Positions 53,021 through 62,917 are shown, numbered from the stretch's first letter. The stretch: DNA of 64,000 nucleotides from DASSBQ01 sp040981125 (GCA_040981125.1 JANRMQ010000007.1:168692-232691); one strand, 5' to 3'. Notes: generated by a model from the letters alone, not told the origin. Program-made: numbers and translations.

Positions 53021-54700
53021 TCAAATGGCGCTCCATTCAATGTTATAGGTGCTGTCCCAGGACCTGACCGGCGGCAGACTGAACCAATAGGACCCGTAAG
53101 GCCCGAGGCTGAGCACGTACGGGTGGTCGCCGATCTGCGGAAACCGGGAATCGCCGAACAATTCGATCGGCACGATGCCTTTGAATCGGCTGAGATTCAG
53201 CTCCACGGCCTGCGCCGACTCGGCAAGATTGTGCACGAGCAGGACGGTCTCCTCTTCATAGGTCCGCAAGTACGCCAGGATCTTTTCGTTCGACGGCGTC
53301 AAAAATTCCAGCGTCCCCCGCCCGAAGACCTTGTGCCGCTTGCGCGTCGCGATCATTCGGCGCGTCCAATGCAGCAGGGAATGCGGCGTCTGCTTTTGCG
53401 TGTCCACGTTGATCGATTGATAGCCGTAGACAGGATCGGTGACCAGCGGGAGAAACAGTTTCGCGGGGTCCGCCTTGGAAAACCCGGCGTTCCGGTCCGC
53501 GGTCCAGTGCATCGGCGTCCGCACGCCGTTGCGGTCTCCCAAATGAATATTGTCCCCCATGCCGATCTCGTCGCCGTAATAGATGATGGGGGTCCCCGGC
53601 AGGGTAAAGACGATGCTGGTGAGCAGCTCGATCTTCCGCCGGTCGTTTTCGAGCAGCGGCGCGAGCCGGCGCGCGATGCCGATGTTGCGGCGCGCCTGAG
53701 GGTCGCGCGCGTAGGCATAGTACATGTAATCCCGCTCTTCGCCCGTGCACATCTCCAAGGTCAGCTCATCATGATTCCGAAGGAACAGGCACCACTGGCA
53801 ATTCGGCGGGATCGGCGGCGTATGCTTGAACATATCCAGAATCGGCCGGCGATCCTCGCTCCGCAAGCCCATGAACAGGCGCGGCATGAGCGGGAAATGG
53901 AAGGCCATGTGAAATTCATCGCCGTTCCCGAAATAGGGCCGCACGTCGCTCGGCCACTGATTGGCCTCCGCCAACAAAATCCTGGTGCTGTATCGCTCGT
54001 CGATCCGCTTCCGGATATCCTTCAGGTAGGCATGAGTTTCGGGCAGGTTTTCACAGATGGTCCCTTCGCGCTCGAAGAGATAGGGCACCGCATCGCACCG
54101 AAACCCATCCAGCCCATGATCGAGCCAGAACTCCATCACCTCCACCATTTCCTGCCGGACCGCCGGGTTATCGTAATTGAGATCCGGTTGATGGCTGAAG
54201 AACCGGTGCCAATAGTAGGCCTTCGCCTCGGTATCCCAGGTCCAATTGGACTTTTCGGTGTCCACGAAGATGATGCGCGCCTTGGCATACTTCTGATCGG
54301 TGTCGCTCCAGACATAGTAGTCGCGCATGGGACCCTGAGCCGACCGGCGGGACTCTTGAAACCAGGCATGTTGATCCGACGTATGGTTCAGCACGAGGTC
54401 GGCGATCACGCGCATGCCGCGCTGGTGCGCCTCATCGAGGAGCCGCCGGAAGGTCTCCGTGGACCCATAGGACGGAGCGATGTTCCGGAAATCGGACACG
54501 TCGTACCCGTCGTCACGCAGCGGAGACGGATAGAACGGCAGCAGCCAGAGACAATCGACGCCCAACCATTCGAGATAGTCCAGTTTTTCAATCAGGCCGG
54601 CGAAGTCGCCTACGCCGTCGTCGTTGCTGTCGTAGAACGCGCGGACATGCAACTCGTAAAACACGGCGTCTTTGTACCAGAGGGGATCTTCGTTCAGCAT
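53021..54700 (-). CDS. treS: Trehalose synthase, maltose/trehalose interconversion
   Basis: A 559-residue GH13 subfamily 16 enzyme that isomerises maltose and trehalose. It begins DPLWYKDAVFYELHVRAFYDSN, typical of TreS. Catalytic regions: DGFRCDAVPYLFE (nucleophile), ILLAEANQWPSDV (acid/base) and FLRNHDELTLEM. Residues WSDTDQKYAKARIIFVDTE are also diagnostic. Its maltose is the substrate of Mak, so the pathway runs trehalose, maltose, maltose 1-phosphate, linear glucan, branched glucan through genes in this cluster. Confidence 0.95.
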   Translation of the reverse strand: MLNEDPLWYKDAVFYELHVRAFYDSNDDGVGDFAGLIEKLDYLEWLGVDCLWLLPFYPSPLRDDGYDVSDFRNIAPSYGSTETFRRLLDEAHQRGMRVIADLVLNHTSDQHAWFQESRRSAQGPMRDYYVWSDTDQKYAKARIIFVDTEKSNWTWDTEAKAYYWHRFFSHQPDLNYDNPAVRQEMVEVMEFWLDHGLDGFRCDAVPYLFEREGTICENLPETHAYLKDIRKRIDERYSTRILLAEANQWPSDVRPYFGNGDEFHMAFHFPLMPRLFMGLRSEDRRPILDMFKHTPPIPPNCQWCLFLRNHDELTLEMCTGEERDYMYYAYARDPQARRNIGIARRLAPLLENDRRKIELLTSIVFTLPGTPIIYYGDEIGMGDNIHLGDRNGVRTPMHWTADRNAGFSKADPAKLFLPLVTDPVYGYQSINVDTQKQTPHSLLHWTRRMIATRKRHKVFGRGTLEFLTPSNEKILAYLRTYEEETVLLVHNLAESAQAVELNLSRFKGIVPIELFGDSRFPQIGDHPYVLSLGPYGSYWFSLPPVRSWDSTYNIEWSAI

Positions 54701-54740
54701 GCCGGCGTTCTCTTGGAGCGGTGCTCTCTCATGGTTGTTC

Positions 54741-55418
54741 TCATGCGCGCGCGAGGAATTCGTCGCAGGCCGTAATCAAGCTCGACCGCAGGCGCTCGAG
54801 ACTGCCGAGATAGGGATTGATCGATCTGATACAGTCCGCCAGATCCAGTAACCCAAGGCTCAATCTGATCCACGACGAAAAATCGCTTTCCTCGCGCCCC
54901 AGCCTGAAATGGGCTTCGAACATGTGGAAATAAATCGCGCTCACGTCTACGTCGGCCACCGCCTTGCGAAATTCCGGCAACGACCTGGCTTCCAAGCCGA
55001 TCGGCACTTCGAGAATGCGGGACCGCTTGAAGTGAAACGGGTCGCCGAAGACCACGCGCGGAATGATCGACATGCGGGACAAATGATCATCGATGATCGA
55101 AATAATTTCTTCCCGCAAATCCTCCAGGTTCGGATAGTCGAACGGATCGATGACGGCAAGCCGCTCGCCCAGCACATGGTCCCCCATTTGCGTCACGACC
55201 CATTGCGCAAAATCGTTGGGATAGGCCCGCTCAATGAAGCGATGGCGGAGAAAGTAGCTGTGGGTATGGAAGTGGATCGAGTCGAGGGGCACCTCTTCGA
55301 CGATTTCGGCCAGTTCCTTCTCGTCATCCGCCTGGCGCCCGAGCATTTCCTGCAGCTCGCTGCACCCGATGAATGTGAAGGGTGATTCCGCAATTTTGTG
55401 ACCGGCCCGTTCGCTCAT
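54741..55418 (-). CDS. DUF5752 family protein
   Basis: A 225-residue soluble protein with SPFTFIGCSELQEML, SIHFHTHSYFLRHRFIERAYPNDFAQWV, and SRILEVPIGLEARSLPEFRKAV, followed by AIYFHMFEAHFRLGREESDFSSWI. Family members are usually found beside trehalose synthase and glycosyltransferase genes, as here. The repeated histidines suggest metal binding, but no enzyme activity is known. First gene of the carbohydrate cluster; the TreS start is 40 bases downstream. Confidence 0.85.
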   Translation of the reverse strand: MSERAGHKIAESPFTFIGCSELQEMLGRQADDEKELAEIVEEVPLDSIHFHTHSYFLRHRFIERAYPNDFAQWVVTQMGDHVLGERLAVIDPFDYPNLEDLREEIISIIDDHLSRMSIIPRVVFGDPFHFKRSRILEVPIGLEARSLPEFRKAVADVDVSAIYFHMFEAHFRLGREESDFSSWIRLSLGLLDLADCIRSINPYLGSLERLRSSLITACDEFLARA

Positions 55419-55674
55419 AGTTTACAGTCCCTTGTCTTATCGCATGATTGTCCGGTGTTCCACAATGAGACAGTCCGCACATCGACCGTCCGCCTCGTCC
55501 AGTGTGACTAGCCCGCCGCCTCACGTCCCGTCCCAAAGATGGCATGCATGAGAAAAGAAATCAATCGCGGCGGCGCCTACACATTGATCAATCGGCCGGG
55601 CGACACCGCTCACGATCCAGTCTGTACCTGAACGACTGAACGGCAGCGCGAGCGCATATGAACTCGCGCCGATG

Positions 55675-58600
55675 CTAGCCGGACCCGGGCGACAGCAGAA
55701 AATCGAAGTCGGCTCTCGTCAACACCCCCTGTCCGGCGCCGCGTACCGTTCCACGCATGACCGCTTCATACAGATCGAGTTTCCGCTGCTTCAGGGCGAT
55801 CATCTTCTCTTCGATGCTATGGCGCATGAGCAGCCGCACGATGGAGACGGGCCGGTGCTGCCCGATGCGATGCGCTCGATCGGAAGCTTGATTCTCCACC
55901 GCCGGATTCCACCAAGGGTCCAAATGAAAGACGTACGTCGCTCTGGTCAGATTCAGCCCCTGGCCTCCCGCCTTGAGGCTCAAGAGAAACACACTCGGTC
56001 TTTCGGCGGTCTGAAACTTGCTGACTCGAACTTTCCGCGCGCTCGACGCCGTGGATCCATCCAGCCGGTGGTATGGAATCGCATGCCGGTCGCATGCGTC
56101 CTGCACAAGGTCCAGGAACGTGGTGAATTGAGAGAAGACCAGTGCGCTGTGCCCCTCGTCCAACAATACCGGTAGTTTCTCCATGAGAAAGCTCAGTTTT
56201 GGCGAGGACTCTTCGTCTCGTTTCGTCAACAGGCGCGGCGAGAGACAGATCTGGCGCAACTTGAGAATGGCCGTCAGCGCAATGAATTGCGCCTGACCCG
56301 GCGTGCGCGTCCGGTATGCCTCGTCGATGGTGGAGCGGACGTGATCGACCGTCTGCCCGTAGAGCGCCTTCTGCAGATCGGTCAAGTCGAGGAACATCTC
56401 GCTCTCGGTCTTGGCCGGCAGGTCATGGAGGATCTGAGCTTTGGTCCTCCTCAGGATAAAGGGCCGCGTCCGGCGAAGCAGCCGGTCCAGCGCTCCGTTC
56501 TGCAGACGTTTCACCTCCGCCTTAAAACGGTCATACTCACCGAGAAGCCCGGGCAGGCACAGATCGATGACGGAGAAATATTCGCCGAGATGGTTTTCGA
56601 TCGGCGTGCCGGTCAGGCCGATGGTGAAGCGGCGCTTGAGACGGCGGACTGCGCCGGTCGTATCCGCATAGATGTTTTTGACCGCCTGGGCCTCATCGAA
56701 CAGAACGACGTGAAACGACGTCCTCTCCAATACGTCGATGTGCCGGCGAGCGAGTCCATAGGTCGTGAGGACGACTTCTCCGTCTTCGGCCTCGAGAGCC
56801 TGCTCGCCGCCGCGAAAGACGCGGACCTTCAATCCCGGAGCAAAGCGCGCCAGTTCCTGCTCCCAGTTGAACAACAGGCTTGTCGGCGCCACGACAAGGT
56901 GCGGTCCGTTCACCGCGGCGGCCGGCCGGATCAGCTCTTCTTTGATGGCGGCCAGCAGACAAATCGCCTGGAGCGTCTTCCCCAATCCCATGTCATCGGC
57001 CAAGCAGGCGCCGAATCGATGCTCGTAGAGAAATGCGAGCCAGCTGTAGCCATCCTGCTGATAGGGCCGGAGCGTTGCCTTCACACCACGCGGAAGCGGC
57101 GGCGCGCTGATCCGCTTAAATTCCAGCAGTCCGGCAAGCACGGCCTCGTCCTCTACCGGCAGAGACACCGTAATTCCTTGCTCCCGCAATGCCAGCCAAT
57201 CGAGAATTTGCAGCCGGGGCACGAGGACGATGCGCGCCGACTCATGCGCGGCTCTGTTCTGCGAGGTGATGTCGATGATCGCGCGCAGGCGCTCCACTGT
57301 CGAGTGATCCAGCACGCGAAGACCGGCCTCCGTATTTACCAGCCCACCCTGCCGGAGTGCCGCCCGCCACTCTGCCTCGTCCATTGCCACGCCATCGCAT
57401 TGGATTTCCGGACAGATCTCGAACCAATCGATCCCCGCCTCGTCCGATGCGCCCCGCTCCACATTCAAGGCGCAATCCCACCGGGAGATCCGGACGGGCT
57501 TGTCGCGATAGAGGAGTTGGATGCCGGCCGCCGTCAGCTTCTCCAACAATTCCGGCAATCGTTGAAAGAGAACCTCTGGATCGACAGCCATCTCGTCGCA
57601 GCGCTGCATCCCGCGAAAAATCACCGGACCGAACACCTCTCCGGGAATCCGATACAGCAAGGCCTCCCGGGCTTTCTCGACCGGCCGCAGTTCCCAGCGT
57701 CCCGCATGAAACCCGAGGCGTAGATCGTGGCGTTCAAAGGCCGCCAGGGCATTCCGCAGAATCCACTGAGCCTCGTTCATGACCGAGCGGGAGCGGAACT
57801 CATTCGAGCGCAAGGCATTCTTCATGCGCCGATCCCGCTCCTTCGGAGCAGCGGCGGACAAGAGGTCCAGGAAAGCTTCGTAAAGAATGGTCTTCCGCTT
57901 CCTGGCCCGCAACGGAACGGACAGGGCGGACGATTGTTCCAGATAGGGAAAGAATTCGAAAACGGAAGCGCTGGGCGCCATGATACGTTCGCCCGAGCGG
58001 GATTCAGCCCGCAGTCTGTATGGGGCGCTCGGCGTCGTGTCGAAAGTCGGATCGGAAGACGGAGGAGGAATCAGAACCAGCCTGTACACCGGACGTTCGT
58101 CCTCTGTCGCAAAATTCTGCCTGAGAGGCGACTGCGGGCGGCCGTCCACTGTCAGAATGACATCGCGCTCGATGTGCTCGAGTTGATGCAGCACGATATC
58201 AATCTGCGTGCTTTGAAATTCATCTACGGAGACGCTGATCGCCCTCGTCTCGTTCGAGCTGTGCCGGTGCCCCACGCCGGACGGGTCCGGCAGAAGGACA
58301 TGCCGAACGCCAGAGTCGGCAACCTCGCCATCAGGCAGACCATAATTGCCGATACCAAGACATCGGTGAATCGCCAGCCATGGAGTCCATCCCTGCTTGT
58401 CCTCCAGATGCATCAAGCGCCCGCTGTCCAAATCGGCTACAAGGGACTGGAACTGCACGAAGCGCTTCAGTGCGATGCCGTCCGCCAAGCAGATCGCGCT
58501 GATCGTGATCCGGTCACCGGTCGCATCCAGCGCGGTCTTGCACTGACATCCGGCCGAAGGGTCCCATCGGAGCGAAACAGTTTCCTGTCTTGTTTCCAGA

Positions 58601-59280
58601 ATCAAGGGATAGGCGTTCTTGCTGTGGCGCAGATACCGCAGCAGTGGATCGTCACCATAACCCGGCGCGAACGTCGCGGCATGCAGTAACGGAATCAGTT
58701 CGGCCGGCAGGCGCTGTGCCGCGAATAAGGTTGAAGCCCCATTCGCCTTCATCCCATCGCGGCGAAGAGAAACCGACGGCCGGCCGTGCCGCGCATCGAT
58801 GACAATTTCCACACCGGCCTTGGAGCCGATTGTTTCGGCGGGAGGCGGTCGGCGCTCGGAACCAAGCAACTCGGCTTCAAGCCTGGCGCGATGCGGCCCC
58901 GCGAACCACGAGATGCGAAAGGTGTCCGGCGACAGCAAATTCTTGGTCGTGAAGCAGGCGCACAGAATATGTTTGCAGAGACGGTCCGGCTCCCAAGCCG
59001 GGCAGGTGCAGGAGACGGCGAGGAACCCTCCGTCAAACGAAAATACCACGGCGTACGGCAGGCTCGCCTGCCCTTGCACCGAGGCGGTAAGCGTCGCGTG
59101 ATCGGGCCCCCATTCGTATCGGCGAAGCCGCTGTTGCTTGTAATAGTCGTAGCCGCGGACGACGAACTCTTTTGGAGCCATCGTATAGACGTCGTTGGGC
59201 GAAAGAGCCCGCAAGGCGTTGAGGAGGATAGGAGAGGGGTCGTCGGCAGCGTTCGGCGTCTTCTTTTTGGGCATGGCCAT
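55675..59280 (-). CDS. SNF2-family helicase with SWIM zinc finger
   Basis: A 1201-residue ATPase. Near the N-terminus is a SWIM finger, C-x-C in VSCTCPAW and CKHILC (about 92-110), then a long linker region unique to this bacterial type. The motor (about 735-1190) shows Walker A DDMGLGKTLQAI, Walker B DEAQAVKN, TGTPIENHLGEY, and helicase motif VI in ASDRAHRIGQHRPV. Such proteins remodel protein-DNA complexes, often RNA polymerase or recombination intermediates; the target is unknown. No ribosome binding site is clear at 59280; an ATG two codons later is equally possible. Divergent from the methyltransferase gene. Confidence 0.9.
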   Translation of the reverse strand: MAMPKKKTPNAADDPSPILLNALRALSPNDVYTMAPKEFVVRGYDYYKQQRLRRYEWGPDHATLTASVQGQASLPYAVVFSFDGGFLAVSCTCPAWEPDRLCKHILCACFTTKNLLSPDTFRISWFAGPHRARLEAELLGSERRPPPAETIGSKAGVEIVIDARHGRPSVSLRRDGMKANGASTLFAAQRLPAELIPLLHAATFAPGYGDDPLLRYLRHSKNAYPLILETRQETVSLRWDPSAGCQCKTALDATGDRITISAICLADGIALKRFVQFQSLVADLDSGRLMHLEDKQGWTPWLAIHRCLGIGNYGLPDGEVADSGVRHVLLPDPSGVGHRHSSNETRAISVSVDEFQSTQIDIVLHQLEHIERDVILTVDGRPQSPLRQNFATEDERPVYRLVLIPPPSSDPTFDTTPSAPYRLRAESRSGERIMAPSASVFEFFPYLEQSSALSVPLRARKRKTILYEAFLDLLSAAAPKERDRRMKNALRSNEFRSRSVMNEAQWILRNALAAFERHDLRLGFHAGRWELRPVEKAREALLYRIPGEVFGPVIFRGMQRCDEMAVDPEVLFQRLPELLEKLTAAGIQLLYRDKPVRISRWDCALNVERGASDEAGIDWFEICPEIQCDGVAMDEAEWRAALRQGGLVNTEAGLRVLDHSTVERLRAIIDITSQNRAAHESARIVLVPRLQILDWLALREQGITVSLPVEDEAVLAGLLEFKRISAPPLPRGVKATLRPYQQDGYSWLAFLYEHRFGACLADDMGLGKTLQAICLLAAIKEELIRPAAAVNGPHLVVAPTSLLFNWEQELARFAPGLKVRVFRGGEQALEAEDGEVVLTTYGLARRHIDVLERTSFHVVLFDEAQAVKNIYADTTGAVRRLKRRFTIGLTGTPIENHLGEYFSVIDLCLPGLLGEYDRFKAEVKRLQNGALDRLLRRTRPFILRRTKAQILHDLPAKTESEMFLDLTDLQKALYGQTVDHVRSTIDEAYRTRTPGQAQFIALTAILKLRQICLSPRLLTKRDEESSPKLSFLMEKLPVLLDEGHSALVFSQFTTFLDLVQDACDRHAIPYHRLDGSTASSARKVRVSKFQTAERPSVFLLSLKAGGQGLNLTRATYVFHLDPWWNPAVENQASDRAHRIGQHRPVSIVRLLMRHSIEEKMIALKQRKLDLYEAVMRGTVRGAGQGVLTRADFDFLLSPGSG

Positions 59281-59667
59281 TCACTATAACGGGCCTGTAG
59301 ATGGTCATCAACCGGCCTCAGTCTCGGCTCAAGGTGCCGGTCCGATTCTCTGCGCGCGCTTGCCGCCCGGCTGAGAATCGCCGAATTTCGCCGCCGTGCC
59401 ATCTATGTGCAACATCGACCGGTAGTACAGGCCTAAGTAGGAGGTGAGGCCGTGGTAATCTTGGCGTTGATAAGCACGGCTCCGCGATCGGCAGGTTTGG
59501 CCCATAGGAGCCCGCCTTTTGATGCCGAAGCCGCTACGGCTCCGAGCACCTCAGCCTGATCAGTCCACTCGTTGCGCTTCCCTCGGCACTGATCTATAGT
59601 TTCGCCCGGCGAGCCTCCAACTATTAGCGTTCCGCATGGGGATGTAAATGTACGGGAGGAAGGATTG
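59281..59667. other. Divergent intergenic stretch
   Basis: About 385 bases between the helicase and methyltransferase genes. Should hold promoters for both. A minus-strand frame at 59433-59708 runs into the methyltransferase start and shows no family, so I regard it as chance. No RNA gene recognised. Confidence 0.4.
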
Positions 59668-60501
59668 ATGTCGGAACCGGCAGCCAATGCATCCGGCATC
59701 AACGTCAAAGCCTTCGAACAAATCGACGAAGCAGACTCCGTCCAGGACTACATCCGTATCCTGGATATCTTCGACGGTCTGGCCGGTATCCAAAATCTAA
59801 AGCGGCGCGCCAACGAGGAGTGCCGGCTCGGCCCAGGGCGATCGGTGCTCGATGTCGGATGCGGAACAGGATTGGAAACGGTCAGGCTCGCCAAGCTTGT
59901 GGCTCCGTCCGGCAGGGTGGTGGGAGTCGATGCGAGCGAACGGTTTCTCGACGAAGCCCGCCGCCGCACGGCGGGACTCGGGCTGCCGATCGACTTCCAG
60001 GCAGGCGACGCGCGGCACCTTCCGTTTCCGGAGCAGATCTTTGATGTCTCGCGAGCCGAGCGGCTCTTCCCCTATCTTCCCGATCCCGAGGGAGCTCTTT
60101 CCGAACTGATCCGGGTGACGAAGCCGGGCGGCGCCGTCGCCTTGATCGAGCCGGATTTTGAAACGGTCACGATCAACGTGAACGATCGAAGTCTCGTACG
60201 CAAGGTGCTGCATTTCGACTGCGATCACAACACGAAGAACGGCTGGATGGGGCGGAATTTGCCGCGGCTGTTCAAGAGCCAGGGGTTGATCGATATCGTG
60301 ATCGATGCCGATGTGGTGATTTTCGAACCGGCAAGTTTCAGCGCGTATTTTATCGAAATCGGCCGCGCGGCCCATCGGCAGCAAGTCATCTCCACCGGTG
60401 AGCTTGGCCAATGGCAAGAGGAAATCAATCGGCTCTTGAGCCAAGCGGATCTCTTTTGCACGATCACGTATTTCATGGCGGTCGGTCGCGTGGCCGGCTG
60501 A
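59668..60501 (+). CDS. Class I SAM-dependent methyltransferase
   Basis: A 277-residue methyltransferase of the UbiE/COQ5-like Methyltransf_11 type. Motif I is VLDVGCGTGLET (about 60-71), the acidic end of strand 2 is VVGVDASERFL, and FQAGDARHLPFP and VTKPGGAVALIEPDFE follow. Substrate unknown. GGGAGGAAGGA precedes the ATG at 59668. The FAD monooxygenase gene starts 16 bases downstream; together they could tailor an aromatic or polyketide-like compound, which is inference. Confidence 0.88.
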   Translation: MSEPAANASGINVKAFEQIDEADSVQDYIRILDIFDGLAGIQNLKRRANEECRLGPGRSVLDVGCGTGLETVRLAKLVAPSGRVVGVDASERFLDEARRRTAGLGLPIDFQAGDARHLPFPEQIFDVSRAERLFPYLPDPEGALSELIRVTKPGGAVALIEPDFETVTINVNDRSLVRKVLHFDCDHNTKNGWMGRNLPRLFKSQGLIDIVIDADVVIFEPASFSAYFIEIGRAAHRQQVISTGELGQWQEEINRLLSQADLFCTITYFMAVGRVAG

Positions 60502-60517
60502 CAGATTCAAAACAACC

Positions 60518-62152
60518 ATGCACACGACAGACGTCTTGGTTGCGGGTGCGGGACCGGTCGGGTTAACGATGGCCTGTGAATTGCGGCGCCATGGCGTGGA
60601 CTGCCGCATCATCGATACCTTGCCTGAGCCGGCGAATCAATGTAAGGCCATCGGGATCCAGCCGAGAACCTTGGAGATCTGGGAAGACATGGGAATCGCG
60701 ACCGAAGCGATCAACGCCGGTCTATGGTTGCGCGGGATGCGCGCGTACGTCAACGGCACGCAGACAGCGGACATAGTTTTGGATCTGCCCGGTGCGCCCT
60801 ATGGATTCCTCGCCTTGCCGCAATATGAAAGCGAGCGCATTCTCACGGCTCATCTGAACAGATTCGGGACCGCGGTCGAACGGAAAACCACACTGGTGTC
60901 GTTCCAGCAGAACAAGGAAGGTGTGATCGCCCACCTCAGCGCCGCCGGAGCCGAACAGATCCGATGCCGCTATCTCGTGGGCTGCGACGGCGCCCATAGC
61001 ACCGTGCGCCGTGGGTTGAATCTCCCCTTTGAGGGCGATCGGTACGCCGAACACTACATGCTGGGTGATGTCGAAATGCAATGGGATCTTCCGCATGGCT
61101 GGTCGTATCGATTCATGCATGTCGTCGACGGCAAGATGGATGACATCCTGGTGTGCATTCCGATTCCAGGCAGGAACCGGTATCGGTTGTCGATGCTGGC
61201 TTCACCGGAATTGGTCGCGACGCAACGACCGGGCGGAATCGATCATGGCTTGTTGAAGGGTGGCCCGAGGCCGACGTTGGCTCATATTCAAGCCGTGGTG
61301 GATCGGCTCGCGCCGGCAGGAACCAAGGTGGGTCATCTCCGCTGGTCCGCGCTCTTCGGTCTTAGCCATCGCATCGTGCCTCGCTACAACGTTGAGCGGG
61401 TGTTCCTCGCAGGTGACGCCGCGCATATCCATCCGCCCACCGGGGCACAAGGGATGAACACGGGCATCCAAGACGCCTACAATCTTGCCTGGAAGCTCGC
61501 GCTCGTCATCAAGGGCGTGGCGCATCACCGTTTACTGGACAGCTATGACGCCGAACGCAGACCCGTCGGTGAAGAGGTGGTAGGCCGGACACACCAACGG
61601 GCGGAGGCGCAGCATCGCGGCGAGACGGAGATGGGCACTGCGCGTGAGCGACTCATGCAAGAGGCCCAATTGCTCGTGAATTACCGTGGCAGCTCGTGGG
61701 TGGCCGAGGAGTCGGCAAAAGGTCACGGCGAAGATCACGGCCCGCGTCCTGGAGATCGTGCACCCGATATATTAGGGATGCGGCGCGACGGCATTGGATT
61801 TCCGTTGCGATTGTTCGACGTGCTGAGAGGAACGGGCTACGTACTGCTGTTTTACATCGATTCAACTCAACCGGATGATGGTCAGTCGATTCCGGAGATT
61901 GCGGCGTCCATCCGAGCGCGGTACGGACAATATATTCGCCCGTACGCAATCATCGATGCAGCCGCGACGGCCGACCTCCATGAGCTTGACGCCCTTCCCG
62001 TTCTCCAAGATACGGACGGCGCGTTTCGCCGCGTCTATCATGCTGCCGCCGGCACCGCCTATCTCATTCGGCCAGACGGGTATGTTGCCTACCGTGGTCC
62101 GACTGCCCAATGCGACGCCCTGTTGAAATATCTGGAGCGGATTTTCTCCTGA
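60518..62152 (+). CDS. FAD-binding aromatic monooxygenase (PheA/TfdB type)
   Basis: A 544-residue flavoprotein hydroxylase. The FAD motif is VLVAGAGPVGLTMACEL (about 6-22), the DG motif LVGCDGAHSTVRR (about 152-164), and the second FAD motif VFLAGDAAHIHPPTGAQGMNTGIQD (about 293-317) in which GDAAH is diagnostic. The C-terminal thioredoxin-like domain (RPGDRAPD to LIRPDGYVAYRG) is present, as in phenol hydroxylase-like enzymes. These hydroxylate aromatic rings with NAD(P)H and oxygen. Downstream of the methyltransferase in a probable two-gene operon. Confidence 0.9.
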   Translation: MHTTDVLVAGAGPVGLTMACELRRHGVDCRIIDTLPEPANQCKAIGIQPRTLEIWEDMGIATEAINAGLWLRGMRAYVNGTQTADIVLDLPGAPYGFLALPQYESERILTAHLNRFGTAVERKTTLVSFQQNKEGVIAHLSAAGAEQIRCRYLVGCDGAHSTVRRGLNLPFEGDRYAEHYMLGDVEMQWDLPHGWSYRFMHVVDGKMDDILVCIPIPGRNRYRLSMLASPELVATQRPGGIDHGLLKGGPRPTLAHIQAVVDRLAPAGTKVGHLRWSALFGLSHRIVPRYNVERVFLAGDAAHIHPPTGAQGMNTGIQDAYNLAWKLALVIKGVAHHRLLDSYDAERRPVGEEVVGRTHQRAEAQHRGETEMGTARERLMQEAQLLVNYRGSSWVAEESAKGHGEDHGPRPGDRAPDILGMRRDGIGFPLRLFDVLRGTGYVLLFYIDSTQPDDGQSIPEIAASIRARYGQYIRPYAIIDAAATADLHELDALPVLQDTDGAFRRVYHAAAGTAYLIRPDGYVAYRGPTAQCDALLKYLERIFS

Positions 62153-62176
62153 CGCTTCGATTTGAGCCGGAGAACC

Positions 62177-62480
62177 ATGCGGATCATTTCGGGGGATCAT
62201 CTTGCAACGTTCCGGGCGCCCTGCGTGCCTCGTACGGTACAGGCTCCAGGCCGACTTCCGGTACTTCACCCTGGGTTTAAAGCTCAATGCGATCGACGCC
62301 GCTCTTGATCTAAAGGACCTGCGTCTGCCGCCGTCAAATCGCTTGGAGAATTTGAAAGGGACCGGGACGGACAGCACAGCATCCGCATCAATGACCAATG
62401 GCGAATCTGCTTTGTGTGGCGGGACGGACATGCAGAACGGGTCGAAATCGTAGACTATCATTATCGTAGACTATCATTGA
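62177..62480 (+). pseudogene. higB: Broken HigB/RelE-type toxin gene
   Basis: The family pattern is recognisable in two frames. One frame gives LNAIDAALDLKDLRLPPSN then RLENLKG; one base later the reading must shift for DGQHSIRINDQWRICFVW and VEIVDYH to follow. Restoring a G in the run AAAGGGACC joins the two. The end is also damaged: a tandem copy of 16 bases (62447-62478) pushes the expected stop after VDYH out of frame. The N-terminal 25 residues are degenerate. The toxin is therefore probably not made, while its antitoxin gene is intact. Confidence 0.78.
62447..62478. repeat. Exact 16-base tandem duplication
   Basis: ATCGTAGACTATCATT occurs twice in direct succession (62447-62462 and 62463-62478). 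Removing one copy restores the toxin ending VEIVDYH followed by TGA at the usual distance from higA. Confidence 0.95.
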
Positions 62481-62489
62481 GGAGATCTT

Positions 62490-62792
62490 ATGCCTACCAC
62501 GCGCATCGCTCCAGTGCATCCGGGTGTTTATCTTAAGGAACTGCTGGAGGAATTGGACCTGTCTCAATACCGGCTGGCGCAGGATATTGGCGTTCCGGCT
62601 ATGCGCATTAGCCACGTGATTCACGCCAAGCGACCCGTGACAGCGGATCTCGCATTGAGGTTGGGACGCTACTTCGGCCAAAGCCCACGCTACTGGCTGA
62701 ATCTGCAGAGCAGGTTCGATATGGACACGGTTGAAGACATGCTGGGTAAACGGATCACACGCGAAGTACGCCCATTCAAGAGTGTTGCATAG
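62490..62792 (+). CDS. higA: HigA-family antitoxin (XRE type)
   Basis: A 100-residue helix-turn-helix protein of the HigA/VapI group. It begins RIAPVHPGVYLKELLEEL, the hallmark of the family, and the HTH is LSQYRLAQDIGVPAMRISHVI (about 25-45). SPRYWLNLQSRFDMD closes the domain. GAGGAGATCTT precedes the ATG. Normally it neutralises the HigB nuclease and represses the operon; the toxin gene upstream is broken, so here it may act only as a repressor or be a relic. Confidence 0.92.
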   Translation: MPTTRIAPVHPGVYLKELLEELDLSQYRLAQDIGVPAMRISHVIHAKRPVTADLALRLGRYFGQSPRYWLNLQSRFDMDTVEDMLGKRITREVRPFKSVA

Positions 62793-62917
62793 ACCTCACC
62801 ATGGTCGTTCGCTCCATGCCCTTATCCCGATTTTGAGGCGCGGTATCAGGCGGCTGGATCCAAAAGAATGAGGCGGATTCATAGAAAACAAACATGCACG
62901 CCATCGAATGATCCGCC

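Noticed and set aside
53018..54775. 585-codon plus-strand frame opposite treS
   Set aside because: TreS motifs on the minus strand are complete; the plus frame is compositional.
59433..59708. 91-codon minus-strand frame upstream of the methyltransferase
   Set aside because: It crosses the methyltransferase start and its ribosome binding site, and resembles no family.
62447..62478. Possible start of a CRISPR-like repeat array
   Set aside because: Only two copies, directly abutting without spacers; it is a tandem duplication inside higB.
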